NCBI GenBank assembly: GCA_028281665.1
Contig: JANQJK010000004.1
Location: forward strand, 1 to 64,000
Length of the DNA stretch: 64,000 bases
From: Hyphococcus sp.
GTDB taxonomy: Bacteria > Pseudomonadota > Alphaproteobacteria > Caulobacterales > Parvularculaceae
Direction of reading: 5' to 3'
Both the position numbers and the translations under genes were made by a program. This document shows positions 1 to 7,576 of the stretch, one piece after another (position 1 is the stretch's first letter; every line of letters begins with the position of its first letter). Under the pieces are notes generated by a model. That model saw only the letters and a program-made list of their open reading frames with translations. It did no database searches and had not been told where the DNA came from.

Positions 1-1
1 C

Positions 2-1045
2 ATTGAAGAGCGCGTTTCGGCGGATCATCCGCTGCGTGCGATCAAGGGACTGGTCAATGAAGCGCTTGCGACGCTTGATGGTGAGTTCGCAGCGATCTAT
101 GCGCACCGGATTGGCCGACCGTCAATTGCGCCTGAACGACTATTGCGAGCGATGCTGTTGCAGGCGATCTATTCGATCCGGTCTGAGCGCCAATTGATGG
201 AGCGGCTTGAGTTCGATCTTCTTTTTCGCTGGTTTGTTGGGCTGTCATTAGACGAGCCTCCATGGGATGCGTCGAGCTTTTCAAAGAATCGCGAACGATT
301 GCTTGAAGGCGAGATTGCGTCGAAGTTTCTTCTCGCTGTTCTCGCCAACTATCGAGTAAAGCGCCTTTTGTCCAACGATCACTTCAGCATAGACGGCACG
401 CTGATTGAAGCCTGGGCGGGAAAGAAAAGCTTCCGGCCGAAAGACATTGACGATCATGACAAGGGTTCAGGCGCCGGGGGCCGGAACAAGGAGCGGAACT
501 TTCACGGAGAGAAGTGGTCGAACAAGACTCATACCTCGACCACGGATCCGGATGCAAGGCTTTATCGCAAAGGCCGCGGCAAGCCGGCGCAGCTTTGCTA
601 TATGGGCCATGTGTTGATGGAGAACCGTCACGGTCTCGCCGTCGCGGCGCATTTAACGCACGCGAACGGGACTGCAGAACGAGAGGCGGCGCTGGCGATG
701 GTTTTAAGCGCACAGCTTAAAGACGGCGCAACGCTCGGCGCAGACAAGGCCTATAATGCCTGGACATTCAAGCGGGATCTCCAAGCCCATGGGGTCATCC
801 CGCACATTGCGCTCAGGTCGGAAACCGGCTGGGGCGGAGCAAAGATCATTCCCCCTGAGGGCTACGACATATCACAGCGAATCCGTAAGCGGATCGAAGA
901 GATTTTCGGCTGGATCGAGACCGCCGGCGGCTATGCGAAAACGAGATTTCGCGGGCGGCGGCGTGTAGCGCATGGCTTTGATATTGCCGTCGCCGCCTAC
1001 AACCTTGTTCGCCTGCCAAAACTTCTGGCAGGAGTCGCCTTATGA
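2..1045 (+). CDS. IS5-type DDE transposase (5' end outside window)
   Basis: Catalyses cut-and-paste movement of the surrounding IS. The reading frame is open from base 2, so the start codon lies before the window; the first visible residues (IEERVSADHPLRAIKGLVNE) match the usual N-terminal part of this family. The DDE residues are visible: D in SIDGTLIEAW (about nt 390), D in GADKAYN (about nt 740), and E in RKRIEEIFGW (about nt 890-915). The C-terminal YNLVRLPKLL is typical. I see no frameshift, so the enzyme could be active. The stop codon overlaps the next gene as ATGA, suggesting coupled translation. Confidence 0.9.
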   Translation: MEERVSADHPLRAIKGLVNEALATLDGEFAAIYAHRIGRPSIAPERLLRAMLLQAIYSIRSERQLMERLEFDLLFRWFVGLSLDEPPWDASSFSKNRERLLEGEIASKFLLAVLANYRVKRLLSNDHFSIDGTLIEAWAGKKSFRPKDIDDHDKGSGAGGRNKERNFHGEKWSNKTHTSTTDPDARLYRKGRGKPAQLCYMGHVLMENRHGLAVAAHLTHANGTAEREAALAMVLSAQLKDGATLGADKAYNAWTFKRDLQAHGVIPHIALRSETGWGGAKIIPPEGYDISQRIRKRIEEIFGWIETAGGYAKTRFRGRRRVAHGFDIAVAAYNLVRLPKLLAGVAL

Positions 1046-1329
1046 GTGCTCCGATGGGCTGCAGGCTGATCGGCCGCTGGCGCATCGTTGAGTCTGACCT
1101 GTGGGACCGCGATCATCTTGACCTGTGCGGCCCCGCTTCGCTTGTCGTTAACGCCGACGGATATGGCGAAATCGCCTTTGGCGCTTTGCAGGCTGGCCTC
1201 ACGCTGGAATACGCCAAAGACTCCGTCTGGTTCGAATGGGACGGCTATGATGAAATGGACGAAGTATGCGGCTCAGGATCGGCGCATGTGCAGAACAACA
1301 GCGGCCTCGAAATCGAATTTGCCTATTGA
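1042..1329 (+). CDS. small acidic protein carried inside the IS; possibly prematurely stopped
   Basis: A 95-aa soluble protein of unknown function, translationally coupled to the transposase by ATGA. It begins GCRLIGRWRIVESDLWDRDH and contains FEWDGYDEMDEVCGSG; I recognise this as a widespread family of uncharacterised small proteins. It ends EIEFAY followed by TGA at 1327-1329. The same frame then continues HGDEAILKAEKC to a second TGA at 1366-1368, and as I recall family members continue in just that way after FAY. The annotated stop is thus probably a nonsense mutation removing about 12 residues. It lies between transposase and terminal repeat, so it travels with the IS. Confidence 0.6.
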   Translation: MSAPMGCRLIGRWRIVESDLWDRDHLDLCGPASLVVNADGYGEIAFGALQAGLTLEYAKDSVWFEWDGYDEMDEVCGSGSAHVQNNSGLEIEFAY

Positions 1330-1414
1330 CATGGAGATGAGGCCATATTGAAGGCCGAAAAATGCTGACTTTTTCAGCAGCCTGCTAGGTCCCTTTCGCG
1401 ATTACAAAACACGA

Positions 1415-1444
1415 ACGGCGGGCCGGTAATGGCCCGCCGTTTTT
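1415..1444 (+). terminator. Rho-independent terminator of a gene left of the IS
   Basis: A perfect 10-bp stem (ACGGCGGGCC / GGCCCGCCGT) with a 6-nt loop is followed by five T. It lies just outside the IS end and upstream of hupB. It probably ended a gene that lies, or lay, to the left. lon is the usual neighbour of hupB, but no lon sequence is visible. Confidence 0.8.
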
Positions 1445-1712
1445 CGTGGCGATTCGAATCGGCTGGCGTCTTTTTTCCGTGTTGGGTCCCGAAAACCCTA
1501 GGAATCAAGCCATTTTCCGCTCGTCGCCGACTCCGAAAACGGGCGAAAAAGGTTATATATTTCAGTGTGTTGCGATCCCTGTGGAAAGGAAACCCTTATT
1601 TCATGCGGTTTTTCCTTGGCGGGCAGGCGCCAACAGCGCGATATATCGAGACGCTCCAAGAATTAGTTCCGTAGAGACGGTCTGATTAACAGCCAATAGA
1701 AAGGTCGGAGAA

Positions 1713-1985
1713 ATGAACAAGAACGAATTTATCGACAAGGTCGCCGACATGGCGGACATGAGCAAGTCCGACGCCGAACGCGCCGTCAATGCGGTCCTTG
1801 ACGCGATCTCCAACGCGTTGAAAGCGGGCGACGATGTTCGTCTGGTCGGCTTTGGCACGTTCTCGGCCGCAAAAAGGAAGGCGCGCGAGGGTCGCAACCC
1901 GCGCACCGGTGAAACGATCCAGATTGCGGCGTCGATCCAGCCGAAGTTCTCGGCCGGCAAAGGCCTCAAAGACGCGCTGAATTAG
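1713..1985 (+). CDS. hupB: DNA-binding protein HU (beta type)
   Basis: A 90-aa nucleoid protein that bends DNA without sequence specificity. It starts MNKNEFIDKVA, has the typical AERAVNAVLDAI helix, and has the signature loop VGFGTFSAAKRKAREGRNPRTGE with GFGTF and the arm-tip NPRTG. The length is exactly that of the family. A good ribosome-binding site (GGAG) stands about 6 nt before the ATG. The gene is monocistronic, with its own terminator downstream and about 270 bp of upstream DNA for the promoter. hupB followed by tRNA-Val is a conserved alphaproteobacterial order. Confidence 0.96.
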   Translation: MNKNEFIDKVADMADMSKSDAERAVNAVLDAISNALKAGDDVRLVGFGTFSAAKRKAREGRNPRTGETIQIAASIQPKFSAGKGLKDALN

Positions 1986-2012
1986 CACTGTAGACAATTC
2001 CGAGTTCAAAAC

Positions 2013-2053
2013 GCCGGCGTCGCGGGGCCGCCCCATCGCGACGCCGGCTTTTT
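2013..2053 (+). terminator. Rho-independent terminator of hupB
   Basis: A 12-bp stem GCCGGCGTCGCG / CGCGACGCCGGC with a GC-rich loop is followed by five T, 28 nt after the hupB stop codon. Confidence 0.9.
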
Positions 2054-2174
2054 GTACGGCGTTCGTCCATTAAGTGGTGTGCCGGCGCCGGCAATTACCG
2101 GGCCTGCGGCTCTTGCGCCGCTGGTGCGGCGGCGCTACGTATCGCGCCCCATAAGCGGCCAAGGCGCAAAAACA

Positions 2175-2250
2175 GGGCGGTTAGCTCAGCTGGTAGAGCA
2201 TCTCGTTTACACCGAGAGGGTCGGCGGTTCGAACCCGTCACCGCCCACCA
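2175..2250 (+). tRNA. tRNA-Val (anticodon TAC), CCA encoded
   Basis: A 76-nt cloverleaf. Acceptor GGGCGGT pairs with ACCGCCC, followed by discriminator A and CCA. The D arm is TAGCTCAGCTGGTAGAGCA. The anticodon stem TCTCG/CGAGA encloses loop TTTACAC, giving anticodon TAC. The T arm carries GGTTCGAACCC. Mobile-element debris starts about 340 bp downstream, which fits past use of this tRNA as an integration site, although I find no displaced copy of its 3' end in the window. Confidence 0.95.
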
Positions 2251-2590
2251 TTCCTGGTCAAAAATTGGCGACCTATTCGGTCTAGCGGCAAAGGCCCGAG
2301 TCTCAGGCGATTTCGGGCCAGAATTCTCCAATTTCAATGAATAATTGTCTCGGTAGGCAGAAGAAATCGTTGAATTGCGCGGAAATCTCTAATGGTTGAT
2401 TTCGGCGACCTATTCGCCGCTAAGGGGGGCAAAAACAAATGTTCTGCGTCGGCCATTCGCATCGAATAGTATCAGCAGATTTTGTAAGTAATTTTGCTTC
2501 GGACATCCGAGTTGTCGGCTACGTGCAACAACATCTACTACTGATTACGTATTTGTGCCCAATTTTCATTATGCGAATAAACGAATTCAC
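2251..2590. other. non-coding stretch after tRNA-Val
   Basis: No convincing gene. The stretch is rather AT-rich from 2460 on. It contains two copies of GGCGACCTATTCG, at about 2266 and 2403, the second followed by a run of six G. It ends where the serine-recombinase remnant becomes recognisable. Confidence 0.5.
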
Positions 2591-3198
2591 GGCTGTAAAA
2601 TAATCAGACCTTCAAGGCGGCTTGCAATGGCGTGTCAGCACCGATGGCGGAACTTGATGAAATCGTTCTCGGCGCGCTTGAAAATACGATCCTGAAACCG
2701 ACACGCCTTCAGAAAATGACCGAAGCGCTCGTCTCGCGCGCAAGCGAGCGCAATGAAGCCTTCGCCGCGCGTCGCAGTCAGCTCGACGGTGAACGGCGTC
2801 AGGCCAAACGCCAAGTCTCCGAGCTATACCGGCTTGTCGGCACCGGCGAGATATCGATGGACACAACGCTCTCGGCGCATGTCAAAGGAATTCAAGAGAA
2901 GGTGGAAACGCTTAACCGGCAAATCGCCCATCTCGACCGCGAACGGAGTTTACCGGTCGAAAGCATTGGCGCGGAAGCGGTCGAAGAGTTCGGCAAGGCC
3001 GTTTCCGTCGCTCTCAGAAATCCTGACAACCGGGCTTTCGCGCGCGTTTATGTCCAGGCCCTCATAAGCGATGTGACCGTGAGCGATAGCGAGGTTCAGA
3101 TTTCAGGACCAAAAGCGGCGCTGTTGCATCAAACAGCAGTCTTCGCCGCTATTTTTCCCGGTTCCCATATTATCCCATACGTGAAGAAATCCTTTTAA
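2590..3198 (+). pseudogene. C-terminal remnant of a large serine recombinase
   Basis: The frame from about 2605 encodes ACNGVSAPMAELDEIVLGAL followed by a long charged coiled coil. These are the zinc-ribbon end and coiled-coil region of large serine recombinases of the resolvase/invertase superfamily, which integrate or excise mobile elements. The catalytic resolvase domain and most of the recombinase domain (about 400 residues) are missing upstream, so the protein cannot be a working recombinase. Translation could begin at GTG 2632 (188 aa). After the segment SGPKAALLHQTAVF the sequence diverges (IFPGSHIIPYVKKSF), suggesting a second break near 3145. Together with the damaged integrase just downstream it marks decayed mobile DNA beside tRNA-Val. 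Confidence 0.7.
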
Positions 3199-3311
3199 AA
3201 TAAGGATAATTGAGTCCTTGATGTTTCTGTCAGTTCCTGCAGCATGGTAGCATAGTGGTAGCTTTCGGCTGTTTTGTGCTTGTGCTACCAACTTTGAAAC
3301 TGGGTGTACTT

Positions 3312-3970
3312 ATGGGCTCACGGCTCACGAAACGGCGTGTAGATGCGGCGCAGCCTGGCCAGACTATTTGGGACGGTGAGATCCCCGGACTAGGCTTACG
3401 TGTTTCGAAGGGGGGGGCGCTAAATCGTACGTTTTGAAGTATCGCCGGGGTACTGTTCAGCGTTGGTTGACGATTGGGCGTCATGGCGCGCCGTTTACTC
3501 CCGCGGCGGCAAGGATTGCCGCAATCAAACTCCTCGTTGAGGTAAACAAGGGGGGGCGATCCAGCACAGCGAAAGGCCTTGGATGGCAGGGCCGAAACGA
3601 TGAAGAACTTCGCCAATCGTTATCTCGTTGAACACGCAAGTATTCATAAAAAGCCGAGCACAGCGGCAGAGGACTCGCGTCTTCTCAAAAGCCCTGGCGC
3701 CGTATTCGAGCTGCCGCTGGTCTCGAAGACGTGCGCATTCATGATCTTCGGCATTCCTTCGCCAGTGTAGCAATCGCAGAAGGCATGAGCTTGCCCCTAA
3801 TCGGGTCGCTACTAGGCCATACACAGGCACAGACCACGCAGCGCTATGCTCACTTGGCTGACGATCCGCGTATCGCTGCAGCGGACGAGATAGCAACAGC
3901 TATCTTCTCTCAGCTGGATGCGAAAGACAGGGCATGCTTCGCCGTAGAACGGGACCGGCAGCAAAAATGA
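3312..3970 (+). pseudogene. decayed tyrosine integrase (two frameshifts and an internal deletion)
   Basis: Three frames together encode an integrase with an arm-binding N-terminal domain. Piece one is MGSRLTKRRVDAAQPGQTIW to GLRVSKGG. Piece two is KSYVLKYRRGTVQRWLTIGR to EVNKGG. Piece three is GDPAQRKALDGRAETMKNFA to about residue SRLL. The frame changes occur in two G runs, 3410-3417 (8 G) and 3550-3556 (7 G). Near 3690 the sequence jumps to WRRIRAAAGLEDVRIHDLRH and LLGHTQAQTTQRYAHL, the end of the catalytic domain, so roughly 130-150 residues with the first catalytic Arg and Lys are gone. The H-x-x-R and tyrosine motifs remain. Non-functional as it stands. Confidence 0.85.
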
Positions 3971-3988
3971 CGAAGAGATCAAACGAGA

Positions 3989-4768
3989 TTGATTACAACA
4001 CCCTTTGGACAAAACAGGCGGCCCCGAAGTCTTGTGGTGCGAACCAAAAAGGAAATATTTTCGGGTGCTTGCTTTCAGTACCCGTACAAAAAAGTCGCGC
4101 CTTTGTTGTTTAAGAATACAAAATGCTCTGAATTAGCAGCCATTAAACATTGGCCATGGGTAGCTTGGACGGTTGCGAATTATGTTCTGCGACGGACCGC
4201 AGACGCCGACGACGCTGAAAGTGGCGTCCTTGGCCCCAAGGAGTACGAAGCGGAACTTGTACGCCTTGAAAAATACAGCCTCGGCATCGCGAGAATTTTG
4301 CGTACGTTTTCACACGACGCGGTCAACATGGAGTTTCGGGATGCGCCGCGGAAAACACAACACTTAAGGCAGATTTGCCAGATCCTGGCCTCACGCCCTG
4401 CGGATAACGCTATAGATTCTAACGCAGCCGAGGTGGTTCTTTTCACTGAAACTATCAATGAGATGTATGAGTGTGCCGAATCCGCCAAGTGTGCTCAATT
4501 GGTGTTTCAAGGTGAATTGCTGGCCAGAAAACGTCGCGTAGACCCGGCGCTTCGGCAATTCATCACATTCATGGCAGTGATTTGGGCTTCACTTACGGGG
4601 AAGTCTGCGGCTGCATCACGAGTCCAGAACCGAGCTGATGAGAATCCGCCCTTTGTTCGCTTCGTCTTAGATTTATGTGCGCTGGATAAAGACGCTATCC
4701 AACCAACCGATGCGCAGTCCGAGATGACGCATCGGACCAAAGCGATGGGCCGGCTCCGGCGAGCATGA
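3989..4768 (+). CDS. hypothetical protein next to the integrase remnant
   Basis: A 259-aa open frame of unknown family. It is mostly alpha-helical and charged, without signal peptide or membrane segment. Recognisable text includes HWPWVAWTVANYVL, LGPKEYEAELVRLEKYSLGI and RQFITFMAVIWASLTGKSAA. The start is doubtful: TTG 3989 opens the frame, but ATG 3967 overlaps the integrase stop (ATGA) in another frame and reads MTKRSNEIDYNTLWTKQAAP for 48 codons before a stop. The original gene may therefore have begun there and suffered a frameshift. Codon use differs from the core genes (more AAA, TTG), as expected for transferred DNA. I cannot assign a function. Confidence 0.45.
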   Translation: MITTPFGQNRRPRSLVVRTKKEIFSGACFQYPYKKVAPLLFKNTKCSELAAIKHWPWVAWTVANYVLRRTADADDAESGVLGPKEYEAELVRLEKYSLGIARILRTFSHDAVNMEFRDAPRKTQHLRQICQILASRPADNAIDSNAAEVVLFTETINEMYECAESAKCAQLVFQGELLARKRRVDPALRQFITFMAVIWASLTGKSAAASRVQNRADENPPFVRFVLDLCALDKDAIQPTDAQSEMTHRTKAMGRLRRA

Positions 4769-4938
4769 CCTTCACGCTAAGGCACAGGGACCACCCTTGC
4801 TGCTTAGTGAGGGCTGTTCGTCCTATGCCTTCGCTCCGGACCTCACCAACAAGCATTTAAGGTAGATAAAAGAGAGGAAAGTAGGAGATGGAAGCCCAAG
4901 GACTCAATCCTCGATAGCGAATTTTCGTGTCGGAGTAT

Positions 4939-5427
4939 ATGGCCCTTACCAGAATGATGTTTTCAGCGGGCGCAATAATGGCCGCGCTGACTGGATGTGT
5001 TGCGTCCAGCCCTAAAACGAAATGGCACAACTCCAAATTTTCAGCTGTGATGGAAGAAAGGACGCTTTTTATCGACAACGCTGAGTGTGAGGCATACGCG
5101 GCGCAATCAATCGAAGTTCCGGTTTCGAGGCGGCCAGCGCTCCTTCCAACCAAAGAAACTCGCGAGTATGAGATATCTGGAAAGGTGAATAGTTACGGTG
5201 TCGGCAGGACGAGCGACAGGCAAACATTCAAAGCGCGTATTACGGACCGCCCTCGAAATAATGCGCTCAGCGCAAGCAGAGAGTCCTTTAACATGGGCGC
5301 AAGCATGGGGGCCGCCGCCCGCGCATCGAAGGAGAGACGCGAAGCTAAAAACCGACACAAGCGACTGGTACAGGCGTGCCTAATGCGCCGCGGCTGGGAG
5401 AAGCTTCCGGATAAATCGAAAAGGTAG
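4939..5427 (+). CDS. putative lipoprotein of unknown function
   Basis: A protein of about 162 aa starting MALTRMMFSAGAIMAALTGC. The hydrophobic stretch followed by LTGC is a lipobox, so it should be lipidated and envelope-anchored. The mature part is basic and hydrophilic, has one NMGASMGAAARASKER segment, and ends in a KR-rich tail. I recognise no domain. ATG 4939 is chosen because it gives the most compact lipoprotein signal; GTG 4927 in the same frame would add four residues, and a GGAG at 4932-4935 is too close to 4939 but too far from ATG 4954. It is not in an obvious operon. Confidence 0.55.
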   Translation: MALTRMMFSAGAIMAALTGCVASSPKTKWHNSKFSAVMEERTLFIDNAECEAYAAQSIEVPVSRRPALLPTKETREYEISGKVNSYGVGRTSDRQTFKARITDRPRNNALSASRESFNMGASMGAAARASKERREAKNRHKRLVQACLMRRGWEKLPDKSKR

Positions 5428-5708
5428 ACAGTGTACAAGTTCAAAAAATATCCATTGATGGGTTCGCGCTCGGTTCCTCATCGCGATTTCTGATGAGTAA
5501 CAAACGACGGAGAGTCATCCGCAGTGCCCGAATTACGGACGTTGTAAGAGTTATCGTCGGTTATTTTTATGGGCCGAAAGCCAGATAAGCAATCTGGTCG
5601 ATCTCTTGGCCGTCGCAAGCGTTGGAACTTAAAAACAGTGATTTGTAGTAAAGCGCGAAAATAGGATACCCTGCTACCTGAGAGACCGCATCAAACGGCG
5701 CGACGACA

Positions 5709-6281
5709 GTGACGACGGATTCGAACTCGAGGATTTTCGGCGTTTTTCAGGCCAACAAGGGCCTTATAGCCAGTGTTTTGCGCCGATTCCGATTGTCTCA
5801 AATTGATATTGCTGATCTTACGCAAGAGACGATATTGCGGGCGCTTGAGGCTGAAAAACGTACAGAAATCAGGGAGCCAAGGCGTTTTCTGGTCGGTATC
5901 GCAAAGAATGTAGCAAGGGCCGAGCTCGATAGGCGGTCGAAATTAACAACCAGCCTACTAGATGATTTTGACCCCGATTCCTACGTATCAGATGAGCCGG
6001 CTATCGATGACGCAGTTGATGCGCGGGATCGGATGGAAACATTTGGCGCTGCGGTGGCGATGCTGCCGCCGCAATGTCGGAAAGTGTTTTTGCTGAAGCA
6101 CGTTTACGGCGCGTCGCACAAGGAGATAGCCAAAAAACTTGGCATCGCATTGAGTACGGTAGAAAAACACGTCGCGCTTGGGTTGAAACGATGTCGCGAA
6201 CAAATGTTGAAGGAGCAAACCGCGGAAAACGCCGAATACCCTGAAACGAACGTATTGGGATTAGACGCCAATCGGCGATGA
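5709..6281 (+). CDS. ECF sigma factor, FecI type
   Basis: An extracytoplasmic-function RNA polymerase sigma factor of 190 aa. The sigma2 region contains IDIADLTQETILRALEAE and PRRFLVGIAKNVARAELDRR. Sigma4 contains LPPQCRKVFLLKHVYGASHK and the helix-turn-helix EIAKKLGIALSTVEKHVALG. It is followed 15 bp later by a FecR-type regulator and then a TonB receptor with an STN domain, which is the FecI-FecR-FecA arrangement for surface signalling. GTG 5709 is the start. GGAACTT at about 5623 could be the -35 of a self-regulated ECF promoter, but this is weak. Its target is presumably the receptor operon downstream. Confidence 0.9.
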   Translation: MTTDSNSRIFGVFQANKGLIASVLRRFRLSQIDIADLTQETILRALEAEKRTEIREPRRFLVGIAKNVARAELDRRSKLTTSLLDDFDPDSYVSDEPAIDDAVDARDRMETFGAAVAMLPPQCRKVFLLKHVYGASHKEIAKKLGIALSTVEKHVALGLKRCREQMLKEQTAENAEYPETNVLGLDANRR

Positions 6282-6296
6282 AGCAAAAGTTGCGTT

Positions 6297-7391
6297 ATGA
6301 ATAACCAGTCGACCATAGATACCGGCGGCGAGATTGTTTCCGAGGCGTGCGCCTGGATTGCCCAGCTCGAGTCAGGCGAGATGTCCGCCTCAGATATGGC
6401 TGCTTTGCGCGAATGGATGGGTCGTAGCCCGGCCCATGCCAGCGAAATTCGCAATGTCGCGGATCTTTCGGGGCAACTTTCCGTATTGACGGAGCTCGCA
6501 TCCGCGATCGATGCGACGGCAGGCGTTGGTCACGAGCTGCGAAAGCAGCCCAACGGTATTCGCGCCGCCGCGCCAATTTTTGCAGGGGCGTTGACGCTTA
6601 CGATCGTTTGCAGCATTGCGATCTTCGCATTGTGGATCCGCGCCGACGCAACGCCGAAAATCTACAAAACTGCTGTGGGCGAGTATCAGACAATCAGTCT
6701 TGCTGACGGCACCAGCGTTTCTCTCAATACCGCCAGTCAGATCGAGGTCGACTTCAATGATACTGAGCGCCGGGTGCGGTTGGTCGCCGGCGAAGCGTTG
6801 TTTGAGGTGGCGTCCAATCCAAAACGCCCGTTTGTCGTATATTCCAACACAGCGATTGCTGAGGCTGTCGGCACGTCATTTGTTGTGCGATTGCGTGAGG
6901 CGGTGACTGAACTCGCTGTCGTTGAGGGCGTTGTCGCGTTTTCGAAGCTGCCGTTGTCCGTTGAAGCGACGCCCATGCGGAATGCAAGGGAAAACGCTGT
7001 GGAACGTCCGCCTGCGGCCGATCCTGTTCCGCGGGTTATCGTCAGAGCTGGACAAGCGCTGACGTCGAAAGAGCTTTCCATTGTGACCGCATCAGAAGCG
7101 GAGTCAAAGATTCCGGTCCTCTCCGAGCGCGATTTGCAACGGAAACTCTCTTGGACAGATGGTTTTCTGGAGTTTTCTGAAACTCCGTTAGAGGAAGTAG
7201 TCGAAGAATTGACGCGTCATAATGCCGTATCAGTGGAAATTGCGGACCCGGCGCTCAAACAACTGAAATTCGGCGGGATTTTTCGCACGGGCGACGTCGA
7301 CCAACTGCTGAGCGCCCTTGAGGGGCTGGGCGTCGTCGTCGAAAAACAAAGCGACAACACTTACCAACTCCATTTGTCGGACACCGGCTAA
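6297..7391 (+). CDS. FecR-family anti-sigma / signal-transducing membrane protein
   Basis: A 364-aa inner-membrane regulator that should hold the neighbouring sigma factor inactive until the TonB receptor reports ligand. Residues 1-60 form the DUF4880-like sigma-binding domain (ACAWIAQLESGEMSASDMAA, ALREWMGRSPAHASEIRNVA). One membrane helix follows at about 85-110 (FAGALTLTIVCSIAIFALWI). The FecR domain is at about 125-215 (LADGTSVSLNTASQIEV, RRVRLVAGEALFEVA). The C-terminal domain (FSETPLEEVVEELTRHNAVS to the end) is STN/DUF4974-like. It lies 15 bp after the sigma gene, so the two are co-transcribed. Confidence 0.92.
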   Translation: MNNQSTIDTGGEIVSEACAWIAQLESGEMSASDMAALREWMGRSPAHASEIRNVADLSGQLSVLTELASAIDATAGVGHELRKQPNGIRAAAPIFAGALTLTIVCSIAIFALWIRADATPKIYKTAVGEYQTISLADGTSVSLNTASQIEVDFNDTERRVRLVAGEALFEVASNPKRPFVVYSNTAIAEAVGTSFVVRLREAVTELAVVEGVVAFSKLPLSVEATPMRNARENAVERPPAADPVPRVIVRAGQALTSKELSIVTASEAESKIPVLSERDLQRKLSWTDGFLEFSETPLEEVVEELTRHNAVSVEIADPALKQLKFGGIFRTGDVDQLLSALEGLGVVVEKQSDNTYQLHLSDTG

Positions 7392-7576
7392 TTGCGGCTG
7401 CAATAATCCAGCACAATGCGTGCTTGCTGCGGTGCAGTGACGTATTATTGCAACAGCCCTGATCTCTCACAAAAATTTATTCAATGCGACTGGTGGTTTT
7501 CTCAGTCGTCTCCGACGGGTTAACATGGCCGTCTCGTAACACGATGACGATCGCCATGACATTGAGTTTGGAAAAC

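Larger units (their letters stand above)
1..1387 (+). mobile_element. IS5-type insertion sequence, right part
   Basis: The window opens inside an insertion sequence. It holds a DDE transposase, a short second gene joined to it by an ATGA overlap, and a right terminal repeat at about 1366-1387 reading TTTTTCAGCAGCCTGCTA near its end. I recall that type of end from IS5-family elements of alphaproteobacteria. The left end lies outside the window, so target duplication and exact length cannot be checked. Beyond 1390 comes ordinary intergenic DNA with the terminator of a gene to the left. The element therefore seems to have landed just upstream of that terminator, possibly behind lon, the usual neighbour of hupB. 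Confidence 0.8.
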
